Positions 35,972 through 48,900 of a stretch of 64,000 bases of DNA are shown piece by piece (within the stretch, counting starts at the first letter, position 1; every line of letters starts with the position of its first letter). Source of the stretch: Cinnamomum chago (lineage: Eukaryota > Streptophyta > Magnoliopsida > Laurales > Lauraceae); NCBI GenBank assembly GCA_038049695.1, contig CP142453.1, positions 115,670,001 through 115,734,000 of the forward strand, read 5' to 3'. The notes below the pieces were generated by a model. That model was not told the origin of the DNA. It made no database searches and was given only the letters and a program-made list of their open reading frames with translations. The translations under genes and the position numbers were made by a program.

Positions 35972-38900
35972 ATGGAGTACTCTTCTCTTTCCCTTTCTGA
36001 ATCCGAGCACCAGCAGCAGCAGCAACAACAATACGATCCATCCCAACCCCAAGCCTATGATCCAACCCAATCCCAACCCTACTACCCCTATCAGCCCCCA
36101 GCTTCTCATTCTCACCAGCAGCCCTACCCTTACTACCAACCGGACGACCCGAACCCTAACCCTCACACCGACGCCGCACCTCCGGGAACTTCGCAAATGC
36201 CCGTCGCGGTCGCAGCCGAGCAGCCCCATCAGGAACAGCAGCCGGCTTCTTCGGGGCTCGATAATGTGGTTGCAGCCGTGACGATGGATGAGACGGACGT
36301 GGCGATGCAGGAACGGCTGTGGCATGGGGGTAACTTTAATGTAAGGGTTGTTTTTGGGGCGCTTTTTGATTGGTTTTCCTTTTTTATGCCCTGATTGTGT
36401 AATTAGGTTCCTGTTTTTGTTCTGCTAATTTGCTTGTTGGCTGTTGATTTACTCGAGTCTTTAGTTTCTACTTGGTTGCTTTTTTTTTGGGTTCTTTAGA
36501 TTGAGTTGGGTTTCTCTCCTTTTTTATTTTTTTTCCCCAAAATGGCTGGTTTTGATGGAACTATACAAGGATGGGGTAATCATATGTATCTTGTAATCCA
36601 CATGTCACATGTCGATGATGTCTGCACTGTGAGTTCCGTGTCATTTTATATCATTTTGGGTCAAGTTATCGGAACTCCAGTCTGACATGTTACTTTGTTC
36701 TATCAGTCTCATTTAGCTTAGCTCAATTGTACCTGAAGCACTTCAGTTCTTCTCACATTTGTAATTTGGTGCACTTGATTTTCGTTGTAAATGCCCACAC
36801 CATTGCAAATGACAATCCTTATATTTTTAATTTAATTAAATTTACACCCAATCCTTCATGTTCTGCACTCACCTATGAAACTATGTTCTCGAGGGCCGGT
36901 TTGTTTGCATAGAGTACATACGAGTTGAATAGATAGGATTCAAATGAGTTTCACCAAAGTATTACTAAGGAGGTGAAGCGTGAATGATATGAGATGAGGA
37001 GTAGGATATTAGGTAGTGATGTAGATGGGACATTGGCTTTCCTAACTTTGGTGATGCTTGAGCATAATTACCTGATTTGCAGTTCGACCAATTCGGATTC
37101 AAATTTGCATTTCGCAATTCGACACTCGCTCCAATTCGAAAGTTTGATGGGGCAGGTTTAGTTAATTTGGTGTTCAATTTGCTTGTTTCATAGTTCAAGT
37201 TCGATGAATTCGTTAGACTAATTTGAATATATATTATAAATAAGTACATTCCTTTATGATATTTTATTTACATATTTTGTAAGCGATTAATCTTAGTATT
37301 TTCCTAAATTTATTTTTAAAGTACAAATCACTAAAATTTTATATGAAAGGGGGCTATTTATTTGATCATTTAGGATTTTGGATAGGTGAGACCCTCATTA
37401 AGATTCACAAATTCAATATCAGATAAGTCCAAAGGTATGGAACAAAGAAAGAAAAGGACAGACATGCTTTTAATTGGCATTCAGAGATTTGCGTTGGTCG
37501 AGCAATCAATGTGTACGAAGGAGAGAGAAACGTTAAGCTTTAATTGACATACATGAATAAATTTAGATCCTTTAAGATTGCATGTAACCGAGAGAAATCA
37601 TGAGTTCAAGGAGTGGAACTCCACAATGGGACCAACCTATTGAAATCTGAACGGTTCAAAATTCATGCCATATACTTACGCGGGGTAGCCTCAAATCTTA
37701 CATCAGTTGGAGTACATTTAACTCTTAGATTGACTGCTTTATAAAAAAAACTCGATCAACACAATCTTATGCATATTTATCATCACTTTTTTCATGAAAA
37801 AATCAAATCCAACGGTGGATCAAATTCAGATTAATGAATAGTTCAAGGATAACATATGCACCGGGAGGGCCATTATTTTGTACGGTTCAGATTTCAATAG
37901 GTGGACCCCACTAAGTTCCCACCTTTTAAGTTGGGATTTCTCAGGATTTGTATTGAGGATGCGGGCTAGCTAATTGCCGTGTGAATTGAGTAGTGACACA
38001 TGAAAAGGGAAGGAGAGAATAAAATGCCAAAGGAAATAGATTTAATTAACATCTAGCGAAGTGGGAAAGTTGGATTGATTGAGATGGAGAGAGAAACAAC
38101 GTCCTTTCCTATTCCCCATATTTGACCTTCCCATCTCCTTCGTCAACCTCTCCAAGGCGCTTTTTTTTTTTTTCTTTGTTAAAACAAATGAGAAAAAAGG
38201 AGCATCATACCTGTAATCCGGGCAAGCACTGCACTGCACAAGAGCTTGCGACAACCTTGCGAACTAGCAATCTAGATTCACCGCACTGTGCATAGACTTT
38301 GATTAAGCAAATGAGTGTCTGCAACTATGCTTAGCACGAGATTAAATAGGTATTTAACGATTTTAGTTTTGCTTTATTTCTAAAACCTATTTTTCTTTGT
38401 CTCCACTTCTTATTTAACTTTCTATAGTTTTTTTTTTTTTTTTCTTTTAATGTTATTTTAATATAGATCTCTCCTCTCTATTATACATTTCTATAAAATA
38501 ATTCCTATTTTTAGAGTGTTTCTGACTTTCGTTAGGAGTCTCCCACTTGCCAGACTTGCTTATTTTCTGAAATAGTAATGTGTTGAACTACAATGAACCA
38601 TGCGTTTTTCAAAAGCTGAATTTGGCCAAATCGAACAACGATCTGTTCGCTTCGAACTGTACGGGATTCAGATCCCATGTAACCAAACTAGGTAACTATG
38701 TGCCCGAGTATTCATTTTCATCTTCCCTTGATTCAATATTCATTAGAGAGGAGGTTATTTGATGGTCTTTTGGATATACACCATTGATTCTTCATTTTTA
38801 AGCACTTATTGGAACACAAATCTTAGAATTCCTAGGAATTCAATTACTTGTAACAAACAGGCCCTTATTGTTCCTCCATATGTTTGCCGTAGTCTACATA

Positions 38901-39873
38901 TCCCCATCACATGCACTTTGTTTGTAGACCATTTCAATGTTTCCCACCACTTGTCTTCATACAAGAATTAAGGTCTCTATGTCCAACTCCCATATAGTAG
39001 ACTAGCAACATAGGCCCATGCTAAGCCCGGGAAAAAAAAATTGTTTATAAAAGTTAGATTGCAACACTAATGCTCTCTAGATTTGGAATTGGTCTATATA
39101 GAAGAATTATAAAACAGTGAGTAATGATACTTGAAAATCTTATCCAAATAAAACAATCCTAAGTGTGCTTGGATGTGTGAGTTTGAGTCTATTATAAAGC
39201 CCGATTCTTTTTAAAAAAAAAACCCACTATGTGCTTAAGGGATATAATTAATGGAGAAGTAACAGAGAGAACTTAAATACACACACACATACACTCATGC
39301 ATATATATCAAAAGAATAATAAAAAAAGATAAAGCATTTAGAAACAACATAAAAATAAAAACAATAGGGAAAGCCGTCTTGGGGAAAAATCATCAATACG
39401 CACTGGTCGGGTTAAATCATAGTGTGATATACAGTGATTTCTTTGGCAAGTCCGTCATTGAAAATTGCGTCAGCGTCTAAAGCCAGTGCAATTGCAAAGA
39501 CAAATTGAAAAAAAAGAAGAAAAATATCTTTTAAACCAATTAATGACCTCAAGTTTACAATAGCAACAAAATAAATAATGCCAAAAGATACATACCTCCC
39601 AGTTCAGCAAATATCTTGACCACCACCTTTGCAAAACTCTTCTACAGCTAAAATCACAATCAAAACAATTTGAAATTTTCATATAATCAGGCTCGATGAA
39701 TTGGATAAATGTTTACGGGTTTTATATATATACCGGGCTTGATGAATCTAATAGTAAATAGTAGTATGGGTATTGATAACATCATCTGAAATCTTAATTA
39801 ATAATCCTAATTATGCATAGGAGTTTCATCCTCAAACAAAAACAGGAAACAAAATATTTAGAATAGAAAAAGA

Positions 39874-39906
<33 letters not shown>

Positions 39907-42900
39907 CCTACAAAAGTTGTGAGAGAGGTCTTGTCTTCAATTACAACAGAAGCCTCATGTAATATAGTTTTGAATTAGCTTTGTTGTTGAATGTTCAAAA
40001 AAAGGATTTGATTGCAAACACTTTTTGGAAACTCGAGCATAAATTTGAATTTACAGTGGATAATGGCAAGATATGGGCAATCTTTTATCCTAATTATCAG
40101 CAGTTTGAAGAGAAAAAGGAAACTGTGTAGTGTCAAATATTGGTGAGATTATGTTTTGAGATTTTCTAGGAAATGAAATTTATAAATGCTAACTAAATAT
40201 ATGGAATTTGTAAAATGCTAAAACTGATGAGGACTTTATCTCGTGATTGGGCGTGATTCATGGAGAAAAATTGGTGATTTGAAATGCAGTATGGGCCCGA
40301 AAGTGACATGGTACACTAAATCTTTGTTTTTCTCACAAGGGAAGAAAATGGAAGGTAAGATAGGGGAGTGAAGGCTTCTCATGATGCTTACATAGTGCCG
40401 CAAGAAAAGTGGGGCCATTGACGTGGCACCCTCGAGAGCACACCTCCCTATTGCTTTAATATATATATAAAGTGTCCTTATAATCTAATGTACTAGACAG
40501 ACAATCATGCAAAATCTACTTTGAAACCACTTGATGCAGGCCCAACTCATGACTCATGGGCAGGCCCATAGGCCCAACCAGACTAGCCATTTAATTAGGA
40601 GTTTTGATATAATTAGGAGTCTTTAAATTTTGATTTTAGTTTGATTTGGTTGTTTTAGGAGATTTAGTTTCCTTCAAATTAGAGAGCATTTAGAAATTTG
40701 AGTCCTACTAGGAAAAGGGGACGTCCAACCCTTCCTCTAAATGTAACCTGATCATTGGGAGAGTCACCTTTGATTATTCAATAAAGAACTCCATTTTATT
40801 TTATTTTTGGTTTTTGTTTTTTTTCCCCCATGTTGTGCCTCTCTTTGGTTGAGAGTGTTTCTGTGTTTGTGGAATCCCTTGGGGATTCAGCCAGGCTCTA
40901 TTTGGAGCTTTTGGTCTATCACTTGGAATCTCTTGAAGATTTGGTCAACCCTTGTTGTGAAGGGTGTCTACTTTTTTTCCCAGATCTAGGGGTGGGGGTG
41001 CCTCACCACTTGACCTAATTGCTCTTCTTTGTAGTTACATGCATCATTTAATTGCATTCTTGCTACCAATGGACAATTTACTTACTTTTTTTATTAACTA
41101 ATTTGCAATACATCATTTGCGAACATTATATGTTATTGCGCTCCATCCTAGGTTTCTTTCATTAAATCATTTACAACCATGGTGAATTGATTGGGGCTTA
41201 AAGTTAAAGCGGTCTCTTGTCATTTGGTGGCACTCGACTCTAATTGGGAATCCAAGTTTTATTTTACGCAAAGTTCTCATATATATTAGTTATTACTACC
41301 TTTTATAAATTTTCCTTATCAGTAATAAAAGGAGATGTTTAGTGTTAAGAACTATAATAACTATCTTTCAAGTATGAGTAACACACTCTCCCGAACAAGA
41401 AAATGGGAAAAAAAAACCTGTCCACGTGTGAAGCTTATTCCTTACATAAATCACTCATTAGCACAACTCAAATCATCTCTCTATAGTCTATATCCTGTTT
41501 CGCCAACTTGTGCACCACTTCATTTGCACTTTGGAAAACATGAAGACGGGACCCAATGATGGATGGAGTCTTACATGTTCACCATTGATGCTCAACCTTT
41601 GGAGTCCTTAGTCTTGGGATTATTCACAAAGCAGGAACACTTGCTCAATTCAATCACACAAGTGAGAGAGGGACAAGGAATATATTTCACTAAATGTATA
41701 AGAGGGAGTACATGTGTCTCTATATTAGAGGTTAAAAGATCCTAGATTGGGGTTTATCTTTCTATCTTATATGGTTATATGCCAGTCTCAACCTCTTTCT
41801 CTATATTCTCTTTTCCTTTTCATTTGGTTGTATGCTTCTCTTGTAAGCTTTTTTAAGATTTCATGCTAATCTCATCAATTTTATCAACTCTCATCATCAT
41901 CATCAAAGCCTTTATCCAACTATGTCGGGGTCGACTAAATGAATTCTGTTTTGACATTCAAGTCTATCCTGGGTTAAATCCTTGGATAAGTTGCATGCAT
42001 TTTCTTTGGATCTATCCTTAATACTTCCAACTATGATGGAGAACTTAAAAGAAATGATGTGTTTAAGTATTCTATTATTGGTTAGAACCAAACTTGAATC
42101 AATATGTTTCTACATAAATCATTTTCAAGTGTGAAATTGCTAATGTACTTTCAGCATGTATCTAAATATTTCAGTTATTCTACTCTTATTTGAGTTTTTG
42201 TGTTTACAAATAACTAACATATATAATGTTCTTGTGATGAGAAAGTACAGAGTTGTAGCGCTGAGTTACCTTTTTCTTTTTTCCTGGTATGTGTGGCGTG
42301 TGTGCGTGCCTCTCTTTCTCTCTCTCTCTCTATGTATATATATATAATCTATTTGAAATAGAGTTGATTGAGATAGATTTATTTGAAATAGAGGTGTTTC
42401 AATTATATCTTTTTACAGATAGACTGTTTGGTATGTCTGATTCAATTAGAAAAAACAAACTTGTCGTATTGGAAAACTTAAATGAGCAAAGTTGTCTAAC
42501 AGTAAAAGCAGTGCATGCAAATTTGTCATAAAGTCATAAAGGCAAACCTGTCACATTTTAGAAGTTACATGAGCAAACTTGTCAAAAAAGAAAGAAAAGA
42601 GTGTCTGATTGCTGTAGACATTTATGTCTATTGAAAAAGTGACGTTCTAGTTGCTTTCCGAAAAAAAGGCAAAGGGTCTTAAAACTGATTGATCAGTCAA
42701 TAGTCATCCACATGAAATGTAAGCAGTCGGAACTTATATAGTTTTAATTAGTTTAAGCCAAACGGACACATAAATTAGACTTGCCAAACGGCACCTTACA
42801 GCAGATCAAGGACTTTGAGTCATGCTGATTAGTGTATTGACAATTTTGACTCTCCATCTCAACAGTGAAAATATATTTGGTTGATTTCTTTCCCTTCCCT

Positions 42901-45900
42901 TAGCTATCATTTTTTTATAAGAAAAACCCATTTTCTTTCCTGAAACAATCCAAACAAATGGTTAAGATTTTTTTATCATTGTAATTTTGGCTTTGGCAAT
43001 CGGCACATCGAAGGTAGCTGGTTAGCTGCTCAGATCCTGTACTTACTTGCCACATGTACTTACAAACTCAGTCACTGCCAAAATATCTTGAATTTATCAT
43101 CTTGCACTGAAGTATTTTTGTTTTTGTTTTCATTGAGAATTTTGTGGTTTACTCTAATTATTGGTGTTTGTGATAATATAAATTTGTGTTATATTTTTGC
43201 AGTAACAATCTTGTAGTTTACAGTATATTAGTTTCTTTGTTACAGTTGAAAGTATTTTGGTCTGCTTTATGGGTAAATCTGAGATTATGGCCACTTGTTA
43301 TTGGAACGCAATTATAACCTACACATTTAGTGCCATGCCTTTTTATAGGTGAAATGCTGTCCAGTTAGTGGAGAACTTCTGACTTGTTCAATAACCTGAC
43401 GTTTTCAGGAATGCATGTTGAGCTGCCCTATAAAATTTAGTATGATTCTATCAGTGTGTTTGAAAGCATGGTATTGCCTGAAGCCTGAACTTGAATAGAA
43501 GTGAGCAAGTGGACTTGGAGTCTTCCGTTGTCTCGGTGAACACAAATGAGTAAATAGAATTTCAAATAAAATGTTGGAAGTACGAAAGGAGCCAAAAAAA
43601 AAAAGAAAGATAGGACAAGTAAATTGTATTCATATTCCCGAGTCAATGAAAAACTCAACAAGTTTCTTCTTGAGACTTGGCCATTACATATACAATGGTA
43701 TCCATGTTAATTCCAAAACTAGGTCAATGGAAGAGTTTTGGGTTGATCTGTCAAGTTATGAACATTAGCCCTTTTAGCTCGAGCTAGTCATTCAAAATCT
43801 GAATTGGGCAAAAAATGCTGTTTTGATCAGTTCTCCATGTCCCATAACTCGATGATGAGATGAAGCACACATGGGACAACCTGGGGAAGGAGGTTATATA
43901 TAAGCATGTCATATTTTTTAGTGTGTTTAATATATTGAAGAAGTGATGAAAACTGATTTGATCCCTTGTTGAAATATCTTGCGACTAAAATACTTGTGGA
44001 GAAGCCTAAATCGATGCTAATCACAACTTTTCGACGTTTTGGAAATTTGTAAATCAGCTATCTACAAGAACTAGTCCATCATAGAGAACTGGTGAGAGTT
44101 TTGCTCAAGACTTGGTTAGATGGTCATTCCAGTTTGACCTGGCAAGTCTCAAGTGACCCTGGTGAGCATGCATGCAAGCTATTATTTTGATTGCTAACTT
44201 ATAATGTCCACCAACATCATCAAATGATCTTTTTTGATATGCGAGTTGAACACACTTGACAAATGAGTGTATATAACCTCCTCAATTGATTACATGGATT
44301 CATTCAAGCAAAATTATGGTGTCAACGATGGGGTGCGCCGTTATAAGCATCAGTTTATACAGCACGATGCGTAGCTTTAAAAATTGAAGGCGATGAAAGT
44401 GAGTGCTATTTTACTGTTCTGATTTGGAGAATCCACGATTTAGGAGGGATTTGTCAATGTGTTGACTTCGAGGATCTGAGTTCTTTTAATAGCAATCCAA
44501 CACTTTCCCTGACGCTCATGGATGTTGAGAATTGTTTTAGGACATTGGAGATGCTGAAGTATGTCATTTTTCAATTAGGGAGTTGATCCCGGAGCATCAG
44601 TCTTGCCCCTCTACTGGATTCCTCTGCATGTTGGATTCTTGCTGTGTTGGATTCTTTGCCGAAAATAGGTATGCAATGTTTTTCTTTACTCTACGATAGA
44701 GGCAAATTTTTGTCGGAAGTGAGTAACCAGACTCATTAGAGGTTTTATTGTTGATTTCCATGGTTTTGGGTGAATTTAGGCAGTGTTAGAAGTGATCTGT
44801 TTCCCGGTGGGGGTTGTTATGTTCCAGACATTGAGACAGCTGGATTCCCTGCCTCTCAGGGAACCTCTCAATTGCATGGTGGATGAGTATGTCCTTCACT
44901 TCTTGTGCCTAGAATTACCCTAGTGACCATTGCTGGAATTTCTATAAAACGAGTTGAATGATTTGGAACTCAGTTGAAGCAGTCAATTTGGCTGGTTTTA
45001 TTACAAACATCAAATTTCTAATATTGGGTTTGACTCATTTACCGTTAAAAAAAAAAAGGTTAGATAACAACTTGACTAAGTTTTTATGTAGTTGTCAGGA
45101 TTTCTTGTTGATGATTCATATCACATTTTTCTCTTTTTATTTATTTATTTTTTGATCGGTAACAAAGGAATTTTATTAAAGAAGAGATGATTACAAAACA
45201 ACTAAAATAGCCAGAAGAACAACTTTCAAAGTATTACCGGTACAAGAGAAATGTACCAGCCACAAACTACAAAATATAGGCACTCAAATTACAAGATTTA
45301 TCTACCCCTTGCTTAGCTAAACAATCAGTCATCCCATTTGCAGATCTACTAATGTGTTGAAACGTGACCTGCATGTCAAAAACAAGATGATGAATCTCGT
45401 TGAAAAGGAATTGCATTTTCCATGGCCCCCTCATCGTTCTCACCTAAGATATAGCATTAGCTGAGTCACTCTCCACAATAAGATAATGATGAAATGAGGT
45501 GTGATAAATGCGTAGAGCTTCCAATATTGCCATAACTTCAGCTTCATTAGAGTCTTTGATCCCTACATATTTAGAGAACATATACAAAACTTCCCCCTTG
45601 TGATTTCATAGAACGTCTCCAATGCCGGCCAGCCCGGGTTTTCCTTTTTCCGCTCCATACACGTTGAATTTTAAAACTCCACATGGTGGAGAACACCAAG
45701 ATAGAACAATTTTCTTCCTCATAGCACCCATCTTCAAACAAGCACCCCAATTATGCATAATATAGTCTATCTTAAGATTCGAAAATTCTTTTCTAGCGCA
45801 AGCCCACTTAGCAATCCTCAAAAGAGTAGCTGAAATTAAATCCTCCTAAGATGATTCTTTACTATTAAATTTTTTTTCATTCCTTTCTTTCCATATTGAC

Positions 45901-48900
45901 CAAAGAATGGAAAGAGGAATAATCCTCCATAAGATCAAACCATTACCAACCATCGGAGTTCCCCTCCAAGCTTCAAATGCCATCTCTAATGAATCAGGAA
46001 AACACCAACTCACTCCGCATTCTTTGAGGAAGAAACCCCAAATAGATGAAGCTACCCTGCAATGCAAGAACAAGTGATCTATTGTCTCTATCTCCCTCCT
46101 ACATAAACAACAAATATCTGAAATGGAATCCGACACCAACCCCCTTCTTCTCAAAACAACTGTTGTTGAAACTTTGGCCACCACTGCCAACCAACAAAAG
46201 GCCTTCATTCTAGGTGGAACAAGCCCCGTCCGTACAGCTGCAGAAGGAGACGAAACAACACTGAAAGGATCTATTGCCCTATGGAATGACCTTGAGGGAA
46301 ACAATCCTGTAGAATGAGGCTTCCAAATATGGTTGTGTCCCTGCATAAAAAGAAAAGAAAAGAAAGAAGACTGGACAATGACTGACTGATCACCAACTCT
46401 GACTGACGGAGAGCCCTCCTGACACTAATATTCCAGGACACCATATTTCCATTCCAAACAGAACACTCTTTGACTGAAGACTCTTTGTTGGACACAATCC
46501 TAAATAGTGTAGGGAACAAAAGGTATAAGGGACCAACTCCCCCCCGCCGCGACATTTGACTCATCCCCGAAACTAGAAATGACAGCCCAAAAACCTGACA
46601 ATCTATACTTAGGGACGCTTTTTGGAACCCACCCCCATACCTCCTCTTCATACTTAGACACTATTACTTTTTTCTCCACAATGCGTCTTTTTCTTCTTCA
46701 TATCTCCACCACCATTTTGCTAATAGAGGCCAATTTTGTAAATCCAAATCTACCAAGCCAAACACCCCTGCCAATTTGGGCCTAAGCCCCTCACTCCACT
46801 TCACTAAGTGCATTTTCCTGTTTTTGACAATTTCCATCCCATTAAAAATATCTACGAATCCGATCCAACTTCTTGATAACCGCCTTTGGCATCCTATAAA
46901 GTGACATATAATAAAATGGTAAGTTGGACAAAGAAGATTTAATCAGAGTAATCCTCCCACCAAAGGAAAGATATTGTCTCTTCCAAGTAGATAGTTTCTT
47001 TTCAAACTTTTCCACCACCAGATCTCAAAAAGCCACCAACCTAGGGCTTTTGCCCCAAGAGGCAAACCAAGATACTTAAACGAAAGAGGCAAATCAATGC
47101 AAACCAAGATATTGCATTGTAGAAGAGTCCCCTTTCTACAATGCAATATGTCTGCCAGAATTTGTATGTCCTCCTTCGAGCAACCTACCCCCACCAATAA
47201 GCTTTTTGATAAATTGACCTTCAAACTCGAAACTAACTGAAAGCATCTCAGAATTCGTTTCAATGTCACAATTTCATATCACCTTGTAGAAGATAACAAA
47301 ATTGTATCATCTGCAAATTGAAGGTGTGTGACAATCTCTCCCCCCCTTGCCCCCTACCAGCTTCAAAACCTGTGATCAAACCCAACTCTTTTGCCTTTGA
47401 AAGCAGACCACCCAAAGCTTCTACCACTAAGGTGAATAAAAAGGAGATAAGGGATCGCCCTGTCGTAGGCCCTGAGAGGCCTAAAAAAGCCGAGATGGGG
47501 AACCATTCACCAAAACAGAGAAAGAAGTGGAAGAAATGCACTCTCTAATCCACCCTCTCCATGTAGCACCAAAGCCAAACCTGCCCAGCATATAATCTAC
47601 GAAATCCCAATCCACATGATCGTATGCCTTTTCCAAATCAATTTGAAAATAACACTCTCCTTATTATCTCTCAAACTTGAATCTATGAGTTCATTAGCAA
47701 TAAGAATATTGTCTAGAATTTGTCTTTTATGAATAAATGCCCTTTGATGTGGACTAATGATGAGAGGAAGAACCCTTTTTAATCTGTTAGCCAAAATCTT
47801 TGACAACAACTTATAAATGCACCTCACCAAACAAATGGATCTGAAGTCCTACAAAGCCGCTGGATTTGGAACTTCGGAATGAGACAAATGAAAGGAGGCA
47901 TTGATCTCCTTGTTCAATTTACCTCTTGAATGAAATTCTGACAACATACAACCAAAATCCTCTTTAAGGACATCCTAAGCGGATTTAATAAAAGTGAAGT
48001 TGAATCCATTGGGTCCTGGAGCTTTATCACCCGCACATTTGATAGAGCTGTGTCAATTTCTTCATCTTCAAAATCCCTTTCGAAACAGCTCTTTAGGTCA
48101 TCCTGAATCACCGGAAAGTCAATACCATCCAACGTTGGTCTAACAAAATCATCCTTAGAATATAAGCTTTCGAAAAAGCCAACAATTTCCTCCTTGATCT
48201 CTGCCGGTTTATGAAGCATAGTGTTACCCCTTCTAATCTTTCCAATGTAATTGAACTTTCTGCTCACATCAGCCATCCGATGAAAGAACTTGGTGTTCTT
48301 GTCCCCCTCCTTTAACCACAAAGCTCTAGATTTCTGCCTCCATGATATTTCTTCCATCCGATTAATCTTCCACAAGTTGCACTTAGCTTTTCTCCTTGCC
48401 TTAATCTCTTCTTGATCAAGCAATCTATCCTCTTCTATTTTATCCCAATCCTCCAAATCTCTTTCAAGGCCATTTCTCCTATCATTCAGACAACCAAATT
48501 CCCACTTGTTTCATTCCTTAATTCTAGCTTTCAGCCCCTGCAATTTCTTCATTAAAGAGAATCCTGCATAACCTTGAAACTCTAATTGACTCCACCAGAC
48601 TCTCACCTTTGATAAGAAATCCTTATGCAGAAGCCAACAATTCTCAAACCGAAATGGTTTGGCCCCCAATTAACTTCATCAGTAGAAATCATAACCAGGC
48701 AATGATCGGACACATACCTGGGTAATGCTGATTGAATTGCATCCTTGAACTTTTTATCCCATTCCTTTGATATAAGAAAGCGATCCAATCTGCTCATAGC
48801 TGCCCTTTCTTGGTTATTAGACCAGGTGTACTTCCTCCCCACCATAGGCATGTCTATTATCTCATTTCCATTAATGAACTAAGAAAATTTTTCCATGCTC

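Larger units (their letters stand above)
36341..45122. other. Left half of the zinc-finger gene intron
   Basis: No additional exon was supported. Contents recognised: an inverted-repeat element at 37589, (AG)n at 39878, a solo LTR at 40532, and CT/TA tracts at 42307-42349. The rest, including 43-45 kb, is unassigned; 44.4-44.9 kb has gene-like base composition but no readable domain. Confidence 0.5.

Noticed and set aside
35846-36325. 159-codon minus-strand open frame
   Set aside because: Shadow of zinc-finger exon 1; its composition follows from the Gln/Pro-rich codons on the other strand.
38829-38866. Right end of a Tourist-like MITE (AACAAACAGGCCC)
   Set aside because: No paired left end within a plausible distance; the GGGCCGGTTTGTTTGC at about 36894 is 2 kb away and not clearly its partner.
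44380-44900. Possible decayed coding sequence
   Set aside because: Composition looks gene-like, but no frame gives a recognisable domain and no splice sites support it.
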